Notes: a model not told the origin generated them from the sequence alone. Counted from the first letter of the stretch, positions 1-6,185 are shown. The stretch: 6,946 nucleotides of DNA from Desulfovibrionaceae bacterium (GCA_900770205.1 CAAGJV010000058.1:1-6946); one strand, 5' to 3'. Program-made: numbers and translations.

Positions 1-1698
1 GAAGCGGAAACTCTTCTCAAGGAAAAGATACAGCAGGCCGGCTCAAAGGTAGCTGCCGTTTCCGGAGACCCGACTTCCAGCATCAATGAAGTTCTTTCCT
101 CTATTCTGAATCAACTGGGCTCTTCCGATTTTTACTTCATGCCCGATGAAGAGCAGCCTGCTGCCCTCGCATGGGAAGCCATGGGAGGGCAGGGGCGCCT
201 CGGCTACGACATGGAAAACAGCGACTGCATCCTCGCTGTGGGCGCACCCGTGCTTGAAAGCTGGGGAGTCGTGGCCGCCAACCGCAGCCTCTTCAACCGC
301 ACGCATCCTGTGGGCGGAGAAGCAACACAGAAACTCATCTACGCGGGAGCCGTACAGAATAATACTGCTGCCGGCGCCGATTTGTGGCTTCCCATGAAGC
401 CTGGTTCCGACATGGCACTTCTCCTCGGCATCGCTCATCTGCTCATCAAGGCAGGAAAGAGCTGTGCAGCCGCCGGTTTTGCTGCATTTACCAGGATCGC
501 CGCATCCTATACTCCGGAAAAGGTTTCTGCTCTTACCGGAGTGCCGGAAAGCAGGCTTCAGGCAGCGGCAAAAACACTTGCAGAAGCAAAGGCTCCCCTT
601 GTCATCGCCGGCTCTGCTCTCGGTTCCGGCGGTGCGGCCGGCCCTGTTATGGCTGCCATCGCCGTCAACCTTCTGCTCGGCAGCATCAATAGAAAGGGCG
701 GCATGATAGAACTGCCCTACCCTGCTCCTGTGGTAGATAGAGCCACGGACTTCCGGCGCATCATTCGCAGAAGCTTTGTGGACTACACACAGGGCGTAGC
801 TTCCAGTAAAGCGCAGGCTCCCAAGTTTGTTCTTGTTTACGCGGCCAACCCTGTTTACGCGCTTCCTTCCGACTCCGGCGTGAAGGAAATGCTGGCAAAG
901 GCTGAATTCTCTGTTGCTGTTGCCAGCTTCATGAGTGAGACCTGCGCGATGAGCGACCTTGTTCTGCCTGCGGCCCTCGGCATGGAAGCCTTCGACGACG
1001 TCCAAACGCCGTATGGCTCAGGCATGGTCACCTATGCGCTGGCAAGGCCCGTTGCCGCTCCCTTCGAACAGGCTCGCAGTGCCGGCGAACTCTTCATCGC
1101 TCTGGCACAGGAACTTGGCCTCAAGCTCGGAGTCAAAGACATGCCTGAACTTCTGTACAAGCATGCCTATGCTCTTGGAGCGCCCTTCCGTTCCATGATG
1201 GATGAAGGCACGGTCTTCACCCATAGTGAAACTCTTCCCTCTTCTGTGCTGCTCTTTAATGGCGAAGCGATCAGCAAAGCCGCCGAAGCCCCATGCGCGG
1301 AAGGAGAACTGCAGGTAGCTCCCGTAGTTGTTCTTGGTATGGGTACGGCGCAAACAGGCATTCCACCCTTTGCCACCAAAATCGTTACCGACTATCAGCT
1401 CAGCGGAAAAATGAGCGTTGCACAGATGAACAGCGCCACGGCCGCAAAGCTCAAGGTAAAAGCGGGGGATCGCATCAATCTTGCCTCCGGTGATAAGAAA
1501 ATCACCGTTGTCGTTGCTGTATTCGAAGGTATTCTGCCCGATACGGTCTCCCTTGCAGCCGGACTGGGCCATACTGCCTTCGACCAGTTCAGCAGAGGAA
1601 AGGGTTCCAATGTGCTGACGCTGACCGCTGTCAGAAAAGAACCCGGTACCGGTCTGCCCGTCTGGGGCCTCGCCGGAGTGAAGGCCACAAGGGTATAG
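1..1698 (+). CDS. qrcB: QrcB, molybdopterin-oxidoreductase-like subunit of the Qrc menaquinone reductase complex (5' truncated)
   Basis: The frame is open from base 1, so the N-terminus, with any Tat signal and N-terminal cluster motif, lies outside; 565 codons are visible. The fragment has the layout of the molybdopterin oxidoreductase family. A LPMKPGSDMALL stretch at visible residues 130-141 resembles the cofactor-domain signature. ANPVYALP follows at 282-289, then SETCAMSDLVLP at 312-323, the usual family element. From about residue 465 there is a C-terminal molydopterin-dinucleotide-binding-type beta domain ending in GHTAFDQFSRGKGSNV (523-538). In Desulfovibrio, QrcB is a periplasmic family member reported to lack molybdenum, so a structural or electron-transfer role is more likely than catalysis. 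The name rests mainly on the following qrcC and qrcD, because the fragment alone would only support a molybdopterin oxidoreductase large subunit. The qrcC start lies 10 bases downstream. Confidence 0.87.
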   Translation, partial: EAETLLKEKIQQAGSKVAAVSGDPTSSINEVLSSILNQLGSSDFYFMPDEEQPAALAWEAMGGQGRLGYDMENSDCILAVGAPVLESWGVVAANRSLFNRTHPVGGEATQKLIYAGAVQNNTAAGADLWLPMKPGSDMALLLGIAHLLIKAGKSCAAAGFAAFTRIAASYTPEKVSALTGVPESRLQAAAKTLAEAKAPLVIAGSALGSGGAAGPVMAAIAVNLLLGSINRKGGMIELPYPAPVVDRATDFRRIIRRSFVDYTQGVASSKAQAPKFVLVYAANPVYALPSDSGVKEMLAKAEFSVAVASFMSETCAMSDLVLPAALGMEAFDDVQTPYGSGMVTYALARPVAAPFEQARSAGELFIALAQELGLKLGVKDMPELLYKHAYALGAPFRSMMDEGTVFTHSETLPSSVLLFNGEAISKAAEAPCAEGELQVAPVVVLGMGTAQTGIPPFATKIVTDYQLSGKMSVAQMNSATAAKLKVKAGDRINLASGDKKITVVVAVFEGILPDTVSLAAGLGHTAFDQFSRGKGSNVLTLTAVRKEPGTGLPVWGLAGVKATRV

Positions 1699-1708
1699 GG
1701 GGAGAATC

Positions 1709-2494
1709 ATGTCTTCTGAAGTGAAACAGTTCAAGATAAAATGGGGCATGGTCATTGATATCGACAAATGCACGGGCTGCGGCGCGTGCATGGTGGCCTG
1801 CCAGGCAGAAAATAATGTTGCACCTGCCGTAGATGGAAGTAACAAGCTCCGTTCGCTCAATTGGCTTACCGTGTTCCGGCTCACCAATCGCAAGCCTTTT
1901 CCTGAACACGAAGTTGCCTATCTTCCACGTCCGTGCATGCAGTGCGGCAAGCCATCCTGTGTAGCGGTATGCCCTGTTGTTGCTACCGACAAGCGCGAGG
2001 AAGGCGGTATCGTAAGCCAGATACCTCCCCGTTGCATTGGGTGCCGGTACTGCATGGCGTCATGTCCTTACCATGCCAGATACTTCAACTGGTACGATCC
2101 GAAATGGCCTGGAGATCTTGCCCAGGCTCTTACCCCGGATGTTTCCACCCGTATGCGCGGCGTTGTTGAAAAATGCTCTTTCTGCCATCACCGCTTTATG
2201 AAGGCTCAGGAAGCGGCGGTCGCTCAGGGAAAAGATCCCATGGATCTGCCCGATGGAGCGTACATTACGGCTTGTACTGAGGCCTGTCCCAACGGCGCCA
2301 TCACCTTCGGCGACCTGAACAACCCGGCACACAAGGTACATGAGCTTATCAAAAGCCCCTATGCATTCCGTCTGCTGGAACGCCTTGGAACCGATCCTCA
2401 GGTATATTACCTCAGCAAGCGCGAATGGGTGCGCCGTGAAGGCGACAACTACCTTGAAAACGAAAAGACAGGCGAAGCCTCAAAGCAGGGATAG
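1709..2494 (+). CDS. qrcC: QrcC, four-cluster ferredoxin-type iron-sulfur subunit of Qrc
   Basis: This 261-residue protein carries sixteen cysteines in four cluster motifs. They are C21-x2-C24-x2-C27-x3-C31, C76-x2-C79-x4-C84-x3-C88, C109-x2-C112-x2-C115-x3-C119, and C156-x2-C159 paired with C189-x3-C193. This is the pattern of iron-sulfur subunits of the complex iron-sulfur molybdoenzyme family (PsrB, NrfC, ActB C-terminal half, QrcC). The insertion between C159 and C189 fits the QrcC/ActB type. It should relay electrons between the cytochrome/QrcB side and the membrane subunit QrcD. No signal peptide is visible, so export together with QrcB by the Tat route is the likely explanation (inference). 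The start follows a purine-rich AGGGGGAG at 1697-1704 that overlaps the qrcB stop. The qrcD start is 3 bases after the stop, which suggests translational coupling. Confidence 0.9.
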   Translation: MSSEVKQFKIKWGMVIDIDKCTGCGACMVACQAENNVAPAVDGSNKLRSLNWLTVFRLTNRKPFPEHEVAYLPRPCMQCGKPSCVAVCPVVATDKREEGGIVSQIPPRCIGCRYCMASCPYHARYFNWYDPKWPGDLAQALTPDVSTRMRGVVEKCSFCHHRFMKAQEAAVAQGKDPMDLPDGAYITACTEACPNGAITFGDLNNPAHKVHELIKSPYAFRLLERLGTDPQVYYLSKREWVRREGDNYLENEKTGEASKQG

Positions 2495-2497
2495 GTT

Positions 2498-3745
2498 ATG
2501 GATTACAGCAAACCTCTTGATGCAGAACTGTTCCCGGAAGGGTGCGAACGCTGCTCACTGACCAAATTCATGGGGTGGATGTCCATTCTGGGCGTTGTCT
2601 TTCTCTGGGGACTGTATGCCGCCGTGCGCATCCTTGGTTTCGGCCTGGGAGAAACCGGCATGGACGATTATTTCGGATTCGGCCTCTGGATCACGTTCGA
2701 CCTTGCCGTCATCGCCCTCGGTGCAGGAGCCTTCTTTACCGGCGCACTGCGCTACATCCTCAATATTGATGAACTCAAGAACATTGTTAATCTTGCCGCC
2801 GTCATCGGATTCCTCTGCTATACCGGCGCCATGATGATCCTTGTTCTTGATATCGGCCAACCCATCCGCTGCTGGTTCGGTTACTGGTATCCCAACGTGC
2901 ATTCCATGCTTACGGAAGTTATCTTCTGCATTACATGCTACTGCATTGTGCTCATTCTTGAATTTGTTCCTCTGGTGCTGGAAAACCGCCAGCTCATGAA
3001 GAATCCGTTCATTCATGCACTGGCTCATAACTTCCATGTGTACATGCCCATTTTTGCCGGTATCGGTGCCTTCCTTTCCACCTTCCACCAGGGATCTCTC
3101 GGCGGTATGTACGGCGTGCTTTTCGGCCGCCCCTACCTCTTCCGTGAAGGATTCTTTATCTGGCCCTGGACCTTCTTCCTCTTTGTTCTTTCCGCTGTTG
3201 CCTCCGGTCCCATGTTTACCGTGCTCGTCTGCACTCTCATGGAAAAAATGTCCGGCAGAAAACTCGTCAGCTGGAAGATCAAGCAGCTCATGGGGAAGGT
3301 AGGCGGCACCATGCTCATCGTCTACACGGTGTTCAAATGCCTCGACAGCTGGTATTGGGCCACGGATATGCTAACCATGGAAGGGCTCACCTTCGATCAG
3401 ATGTTCCATGGGTGGATCTATGGAAAGTGGCTGTTCTGGCTGGAACACGCGCTGCTTATCATCCCCATGGTAGTCCTGCTTATCAAACCTTTGCGTGAAA
3501 AGCCCTGGATATTCTATCTGATGCTCTTCTTCACCTGCTGCAGCATTACTTTGAACCGTTATCTGCTCACCGTTCAGGGGCTTGCCCAGCCTGTCATGCC
3601 GTTCGACAGCTGGTATACTTACGCTCCCAACTGGGCAGAATGGGCAAGCTGCTTCCTCGTATTCGCCTATGCGGCAATGGTGCTTTCTCTCGCCTACCGC
3701 TACACTCCCATGTTCCCGCAGGAAGCAGAACTGAATAAGAAATAA
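2498..3745 (+). CDS. qrcD: QrcD, NrfD/PsrC-type ten-helix membrane subunit of Qrc
   Basis: This 415-residue protein is very hydrophobic. About ten membrane helices can be placed by eye, near residues 26-46, 60-86, 93-116, 133-158, 175-196, 216-245, 265-283, 310-330, 338-358 and 380-403. Ten helices and this length fit the long NrfD-family members, QrcD and ActC/ActF of alternative complex III, better than the eight-helix PsrC. In the Qrc complex this subunit anchors QrcB and QrcC and carries the menaquinone site, and Qrc has been reported to be electrogenic. Aromatic-rich stretches such as WFGYWYPN and FHGWIYGKWLFW lie in predicted loops and helix ends. The start is 3 bases after the qrcC stop, with a CAGGG-like ribosome site inside the qrcC end. 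A strong terminator 22 bases after the stop marks this as the last gene of the operon. Confidence 0.9.
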   Translation: MDYSKPLDAELFPEGCERCSLTKFMGWMSILGVVFLWGLYAAVRILGFGLGETGMDDYFGFGLWITFDLAVIALGAGAFFTGALRYILNIDELKNIVNLAAVIGFLCYTGAMMILVLDIGQPIRCWFGYWYPNVHSMLTEVIFCITCYCIVLILEFVPLVLENRQLMKNPFIHALAHNFHVYMPIFAGIGAFLSTFHQGSLGGMYGVLFGRPYLFREGFFIWPWTFFLFVLSAVASGPMFTVLVCTLMEKMSGRKLVSWKIKQLMGKVGGTMLIVYTVFKCLDSWYWATDMLTMEGLTFDQMFHGWIYGKWLFWLEHALLIIPMVVLLIKPLREKPWIFYLMLFFTCCSITLNRYLLTVQGLAQPVMPFDSWYTYAPNWAEWASCFLVFAYAAMVLSLAYRYTPMFPQEAELNKK

Positions 3746-3767
3746 CAAAAGCATTCCCGTTCTCTTC

Positions 3768-3801
3768 AAGGCGGTCTTTCTCTGGAAAGACCGCCTTTTT
3801 T
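3768..3801 (+). terminator. Intrinsic terminator of the qrc operon
   Basis: A perfect 13-base-pair stem (3768-3780 with 3785-3797) closes a 4-base TCTG loop and runs into six T residues (3796-3801). It begins 22 bases after the qrcD stop. The bases on the other side are not T-rich when read on the minus strand, so it acts mainly in the + direction. Confidence 0.95.
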
Positions 3802-3806
3802 CAAAC

Positions 3807-3830
3807 AAAAAAAGAGGGCTCCAAGCCCTC
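3807..3830 (-). terminator. Intrinsic terminator of the GTPase/HD operon
   Basis: A 7-base-pair stem, GAGGGCT (3814-3820) with AGCCCTC (3824-3830), has a 3-base loop. On the minus strand it is followed directly by seven U residues (complement of 3807-3813). It lies about 60 bases past the HD gene stop and 5 bases from the end of the convergent qrc terminator. Confidence 0.88.
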
Positions 3831-3851
3831 GAAAAACATGATTGAGTCTGT

Positions 3852-3879
3852 GCCCCACGGCATACCATTTCCGCGGGGC
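3852..3879 (-). other. Hairpin in the 3' untranslated region of the HD gene
   Basis: Bases 3852-3860 pair with 3871-3879 around a 10-base loop. Read as minus-strand RNA the stem is nine pairs, eight Watson-Crick and one G-U. On the plus strand that G-U becomes an A-C mismatch, so the structure favours the minus transcript. It has no T tract and sits between the HD stop codon and the terminator. It could protect the 3' end or be incidental. Confidence 0.5.
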
Positions 3880-3888
3880 TGCAGAACG

Positions 3889-4476
3889 TTATCGCTGATC
3901 CATCATAAGATTTACGCTTGATTCACAAGACTGCATCGCCATAAGCGTCCGGGAAAAAAGCTCTTCCAAACTCCAGCCCAGGCGTTCAGCTCCTGCGGAA
4001 ATGACCTCTCGGGAGCATCCTGCCGCAAAGCGCTTGTCTTTGAATTTTTTCTTGATACTGGAAACTTCCATATCCATCACGCTGTGGGAAGGCCTCATTT
4101 TTGCGGCAGCACCGATAAGCCCGGTCAGTTCATCCGCAGCAAAAAGTACCTTCTCCATCTCGTGTTCAGGCGCGACATCACTGCAGATACCGAATCCATG
4201 GCTGCATATGGCATGGATCAATTCTTCTTCCGCACCTTCTTCATTAAGGATGTCCCTAGCCTTCTGACAATGAGCCTCCGGCCAGCGTTCAAAATCAATA
4301 TCATGCAGCAGGCCGGCCATGGCCCAGAACGATTCTTCCTCGGAATAGCCAAGGGAATGTGCATACCAGCGCATTACCCCTTCTACCGTGAGCGCATGAA
4401 GAATATGGAATGGTTCGCTGTTATACTTCCGCAGAAGGGCAAGGCCTTCCTCTCTTGTTAAATGCGTTGTCTTCAT
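3889..4476 (-). CDS. HD-domain metal-dependent phosphohydrolase, substrate unknown
   Basis: The 195-residue protein has the full HD-superfamily residue set. Counting from the MKTTH start these are H27 (HALTVEG), H58-D59 (LLHDID), H88 and H93 (IHAICSHG) and D115 (ADELTG). It resembles a family of about 190-residue HD proteins common in anaerobes, with conserved HALTVEGVMRW and MDMEVSSIKKKFKDKRFAAGCSR blocks; I know of no assigned substrate. The protein is soluble, with no signal peptide. I chose the ATG at 4476 because GAGGA at 4482-4486 sits 5 bases upstream and homologues begin close to the LTREE segment. An in-frame ATG at 4488 would add MRKC and forms an ATGA overlap with the GTPase stop, but its only GGAG lies 11 bases away. 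Either way translation is probably coupled to the upstream GTPase gene. Confidence 0.88.
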   Translation of the reverse strand: MKTTHLTREEGLALLRKYNSEPFHILHALTVEGVMRWYAHSLGYSEEESFWAMAGLLHDIDFERWPEAHCQKARDILNEEGAEEELIHAICSHGFGICSDVAPEHEMEKVLFAADELTGLIGAAAKMRPSHSVMDMEVSSIKKKFKDKRFAAGCSREVISAGAERLGWSLEELFSRTLMAMQSCESSVNLMMDQR

Positions 4477-4484
4477 ACATTTCC

Positions 4485-5525
4485 TCATCTTGGGAGCTTC
4501 TCCTTCATGGGAGAAGCATATTTTTTTACGGTAAGATGGTCGATATACGCTTCGAGTGCGGGCATTCCCGATCCGGTAACAGCACGACGGCAGTCTGCAT
4601 AGTCGAGAATTTTGCTCACCTTTTTATTGATGAGTTCTGCCTCAGGATGGACTCTCCTAGCCAGATACTCGAGAGAAGACCGAAAAGCCTGAGAAAATTT
4701 CTGGAGCCTGCGCCATTCTTCCATCTGTTCCGCTATACTGATGCGAATTTCTTCCGGCATAATGGCTGCATCTCTCATGGCATCGCACAAACGCCAGTCA
4801 ATATATTGCCCGAACTCCACTTCAAACACCGTCAGCGGGTCTCGATCAATCATGCGCCTCCACACTTCCGCACCCTTGGCCATCACAGGGATAACACTGA
4901 TCTCTGTTTCCTTCGGAAGATATTTCGCCACAGTATCATGTACATCATTGACAATATCTGCCACGGATTCCTTTTCCACATCGATAACATCGGCCTTGTT
5001 CAGAATAACAAGAACAGGAACTCCGCCTCTCTGTTCTGCCGCACGGCCCATATCTTTCAGCAGCACCTCTTCATCGCTTGTATGCAGCTGCGCCATGTCG
5101 AGGACAAGAAAAATATGGGTCAGCATCATATTTTCCAAGGCAAAGTAAGTTTCATTTTTATGTTCACTGTACTTGCTTGTATTAGGGCCTGGCGTATCAT
5201 AAAAAACTATTGGGCGCTTCTTTTCCAAGTGAGGCAGGCAGAGGCGTATATCTGCGGGAACATGGGCGTTCATGGTTCCATTGAAAGAACGGAGAAGCTC
5301 CGGAGTTACTGCATGCCACTGATCCCCTTTCGATGGATTTCGGCACACGTTTTCCTCACACCATGGATCATGAATGATACGAAATATCTGTGCTGTTGTC
5401 GCTCTGTTTCCAGCAGGAAAAATTCCTCTGCCAAGGAGCGCATTAAGCACCGTGGACTTTCCGGAACTCATGCAGCCGAGAAGAAGAATATGAAGCCCTG
5501 TATCGGAAATTTTGAATTCTGCCAT
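4485..5525 (-). CDS. Short dynamin-like GTPase
   Basis: This 346-residue protein has all the GTPase motifs. The P-loop is GCMSSGKST (17-25), with switch I threonines T43/T44 in NRATTAQI. G3 is D110-T-P-G113, G4 is N176-K-A-D179, and a likely G5 is MAK at 215-217. The SSGKST followed by NALLGRGIFPAG is typical of the bacterial dynamin N-terminal domain family. About 125 residues follow the G domain. They look helical and contain no evident membrane segment, so the protein is much shorter than classical bacterial dynamins, which have long helical stalks and a membrane paddle. It may act with a partner or be soluble. The ATG at 5525 has AGGGA at 5531-5535, spaced 5 bases. The same frame stays open to an ATG at 5645, but those 40 residues do not resemble a G-domain start and lie in promoter-like DNA. 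It is the first gene of an operon with the HD hydrolase. Confidence 0.85.
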   Translation of the reverse strand: MAEFKISDTGLHILLLGCMSSGKSTVLNALLGRGIFPAGNRATTAQIFRIIHDPWCEENVCRNPSKGDQWHAVTPELLRSFNGTMNAHVPADIRLCLPHLEKKRPIVFYDTPGPNTSKYSEHKNETYFALENMMLTHIFLVLDMAQLHTSDEEVLLKDMGRAAEQRGGVPVLVILNKADVIDVEKESVADIVNDVHDTVAKYLPKETEISVIPVMAKGAEVWRRMIDRDPLTVFEVEFGQYIDWRLCDAMRDAAIMPEEIRISIAEQMEEWRRLQKFSQAFRSSLEYLARRVHPEAELINKKVSKILDYADCRRAVTGSGMPALEAYIDHLTVKKYASPMKEKLPR

Positions 5526-5548
5526 ACTGTTCCCTTTCCATACCCTGC

Positions 5549-5569
5549 TCTGCAGCGTTTCTCTGCAGA
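5549..5569. repeat. Small dyad in the GTPase leader
   Basis: TCTGCAG (5549-5555) and CTGCAGA (5563-5569) form a 7-base-pair inverted repeat with a 7-base spacer. The same bases also read as a direct repeat of CTCTGCAG. It lies 24 bases upstream of the GTPase start and could be an operator or a leader hairpin. Confidence 0.4.
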
Positions 5570-5703
5570 ACAGCCTATCTATAATGATTTTTTGACAAAA
5601 TACCCTATTGTCCGTTCTTTGCAAGTTTATTTTATCCTTCCCCATCCCCCGCTAAATAAAAAAATTTTTCAGCCTTTCCTATTAAGTGCCTATGGAAAGA
5701 AAG

Positions 5704-5755
5704 ACTTTGTGACATTTTATACTTACTTTTATGAATATAATCTCCACTTTGTGAC
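5704..5755 (+). repeat. Two exact ACTTTGTGAC direct repeats, 42 bases apart
   Basis: The ten-base word occurs at 5704-5713 and 5746-5755. The 42-base offset equals four turns of B-DNA, so both copies face the same side of the helix. Each contains TGTGA, the half-site of CRP/FNR-family regulators, and the second continues to a partial dyad TGTGA-N6-TCAGC. A TATAAT lies between them. A role as binding sites is inferred. Confidence 0.4.
5736..5741 (+). promoter_or_regulatory. Candidate -10 element TATAAT
   Basis: This is a perfect -10 hexamer on the plus strand with no recognisable -35 at 16-18 bases. A start near 5748 would put the first ACTTTGTGAC repeat near -40, a usual activator position, and the second over the start site. 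The surrounding DNA is A+T-rich, so a chance match is quite possible. Confidence 0.22.
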
Positions 5756-5871
5756 GGCTTTCAGCTTGCCCAAAAATGTTTGGAGCAAAAATCTGCAGGG
5801 AAAAAATTTCTTCGCCTTATATTTCTTATAAAGGAAATTGCATCTCCTTTTTATTCTCATATATAATTTAC

Positions 5872-5962
5872 ATTATTTTTTATAATATACAAAAAAAATA
5901 TATTTATATTATATAATTTATTTATTATTTATAAATAAAATAAAAAATTTATATTTTTATTT
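5872..5962. other. Extreme A+T tract
   Basis: These 91 bases contain a single G/C base (C at 5890), whereas the flanking genes are of moderate GC. The tract includes an eight-A run and a perfect 14-base palindrome at 5925-5938, the latter expected by chance in such DNA. It probably melts easily and may be curved. Plausible roles are an UP-like promoter region, a target for a nucleoid silencing protein, or a boundary between two units. No coding or RNA gene is seen in it. Confidence 0.85.
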
Positions 5963-6010
5963 GCATTATTTTTTTATTTATATTATGTTTCATTTAAAGA
6001 ATAATATAAA
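5961..6010 (+). promoter_or_regulatory. Probable promoter zone of the small-peptide gene
   Basis: TTGCAT (5961-5966) and TATGTT (5984-5989) are separated by 17 bases. Alternative -10-like words are TATTAT (5981-5986) and TATAAA (6005-6010). The DNA is too A+T-rich to choose between them. The zone is favoured only because a strong ribosome site, a gene and a terminator follow within 220 bases. Confidence 0.3.
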
Positions 6011-6015
6011 TGAAA

Positions 6016-6042
6016 ATTCATTCCAGCATAGACTGAATGAAT
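6016..6042 (+). repeat. Dyad in the leader of the small-peptide gene
   Basis: ATTCATTC (6016-6023) and GAATGAAT (6035-6042) form a perfect 8-base-pair inverted repeat around 11 bases, ending 15 bases before the ribosome site. It could be an operator or, if transcription begins near 6010-6016, a 5'-end hairpin. Its A+T-rich stem would be weak as RNA. Confidence 0.45.
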
Positions 6043-6057
6043 CAACAATACTATAAC

Positions 6058-6066
6058 AAAGGAGGT
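6058..6066 (+). promoter_or_regulatory. Perfect Shine-Dalgarno site of the small-peptide gene
   Basis: AAAGGAGGT contains all eight bases complementary to the usual 16S anti-Shine-Dalgarno and ends 4 bases before the ATG at 6071. It is the strongest ribosome site in the window and is the main reason to accept so short a gene. Confidence 0.85.
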
Positions 6067-6070
6067 TCAT

Positions 6071-6163
6071 ATGGAACTTGGCACTTTGGTACTTTGCGTT
6101 GTTGCCGGATGCTTCTCTTTCATAGCCTGTCTTTGGATCTATTCCGTAAGAACTTTTAGGTAA
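6071..6163 (+). CDS. 30-residue single-helix membrane peptide, function unknown
   Basis: The reading frame encodes M-E-L-G-T, a hydrophobic stretch from about L5 to Y24, then S-V-R-T-F-R, and ends with TAA. One membrane helix is predicted. The arginines at 27 and 30 and the acidic residue at 2 suggest the C-terminus is cytoplasmic. Three cysteines (C9, C14, C20) fall inside the helix. Support comes from the perfect Shine-Dalgarno at ideal spacing, the non-coding A+T-rich DNA upstream, and a strong terminator 31 bases after the stop, which together make a complete one-gene unit. I do not recognise the family. Size and layout fit either a type I toxin-like peptide or a small accessory subunit of a membrane complex encoded elsewhere. 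The gene is divergent from the GTPase operon and upstream of sbcD, and neither neighbour explains it. Confidence 0.72.
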   Translation: MELGTLVLCVVAGCFSFIACLWIYSVRTFR

Positions 6164-6167
6164 AACA

Positions 6168-6185
6168 TACTGCCTCCTGGCAGTA
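6168..6185 (+). other. Hairpin just after the small-peptide stop, carrying an anti-Shine-Dalgarno
   Basis: TACTGCC (6168-6174) pairs with GGCAGTA (6179-6185) around a TCCT loop. There is no T tract. CCTCCT at 6173-6178 is the exact complement of AGGAGG (6060-6065) in the ribosome site of the same transcript, so a long-range switch is possible. Confidence 0.6.

Larger units (their letters stand above)
5526..6070. other. 545-base intergenic region between the divergent GTPase and small-peptide genes
   Basis: No convincing protein gene longer than a few residues starts here. It must hold the promoters of two divergent units. From left to right it contains a small dyad in the GTPase leader, a GACAA/TTGTC imperfect dyad at 5594-5612, a pair of ACTTTGTGAC repeats, an extreme A+T tract, and a dyad close to the small-peptide start. 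A minus-strand promoter for the GTPase could not be fixed; the best candidate, TTGCAA and TATTTT with a 16-base spacer within 5600-5630, is weak. Confidence 0.7.

Noticed and set aside
43..1005. 320-codon minus-strand frame
   Set aside because: Antisense shadow of qrcB with low-complexity, His/Cys-rich translation and no family resemblance.
1018..1893. 291-codon minus-strand frame spanning the qrcB/qrcC junction
   Set aside because: It crosses two well-supported genes on the other strand and shows no domain.
5592..5620. Perfect TTGACA on the plus strand
   Set aside because: No -10-like hexamer occurs 16-18 bases downstream.
5526..5645. N-terminal extension of the GTPase to the ATG at 5645
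   Set aside because: The 40 extra residues do not fit the family, and the internal ATG at 5525 has a well-spaced AGGGA site.
4410..5831. 473-codon + strand open frame
   Set aside because: It lies antisense to the GTPase and HD genes, both of which have complete motif sets and ribosome sites; its translation shows no recognisable domain.
5830..5852. AAAGGA/TCCTTT hairpin followed by T residues
   Set aside because: Only a 6-base-pair, A+T-rich stem with a 9-base loop; too weak to call a terminator.
6078..6099. TTGGCAC followed by TTTGC resembling a sigma-54 promoter
   Set aside because: The GG to GC distance is wrong (14 bases, not 10), and the site lies inside the peptide gene.
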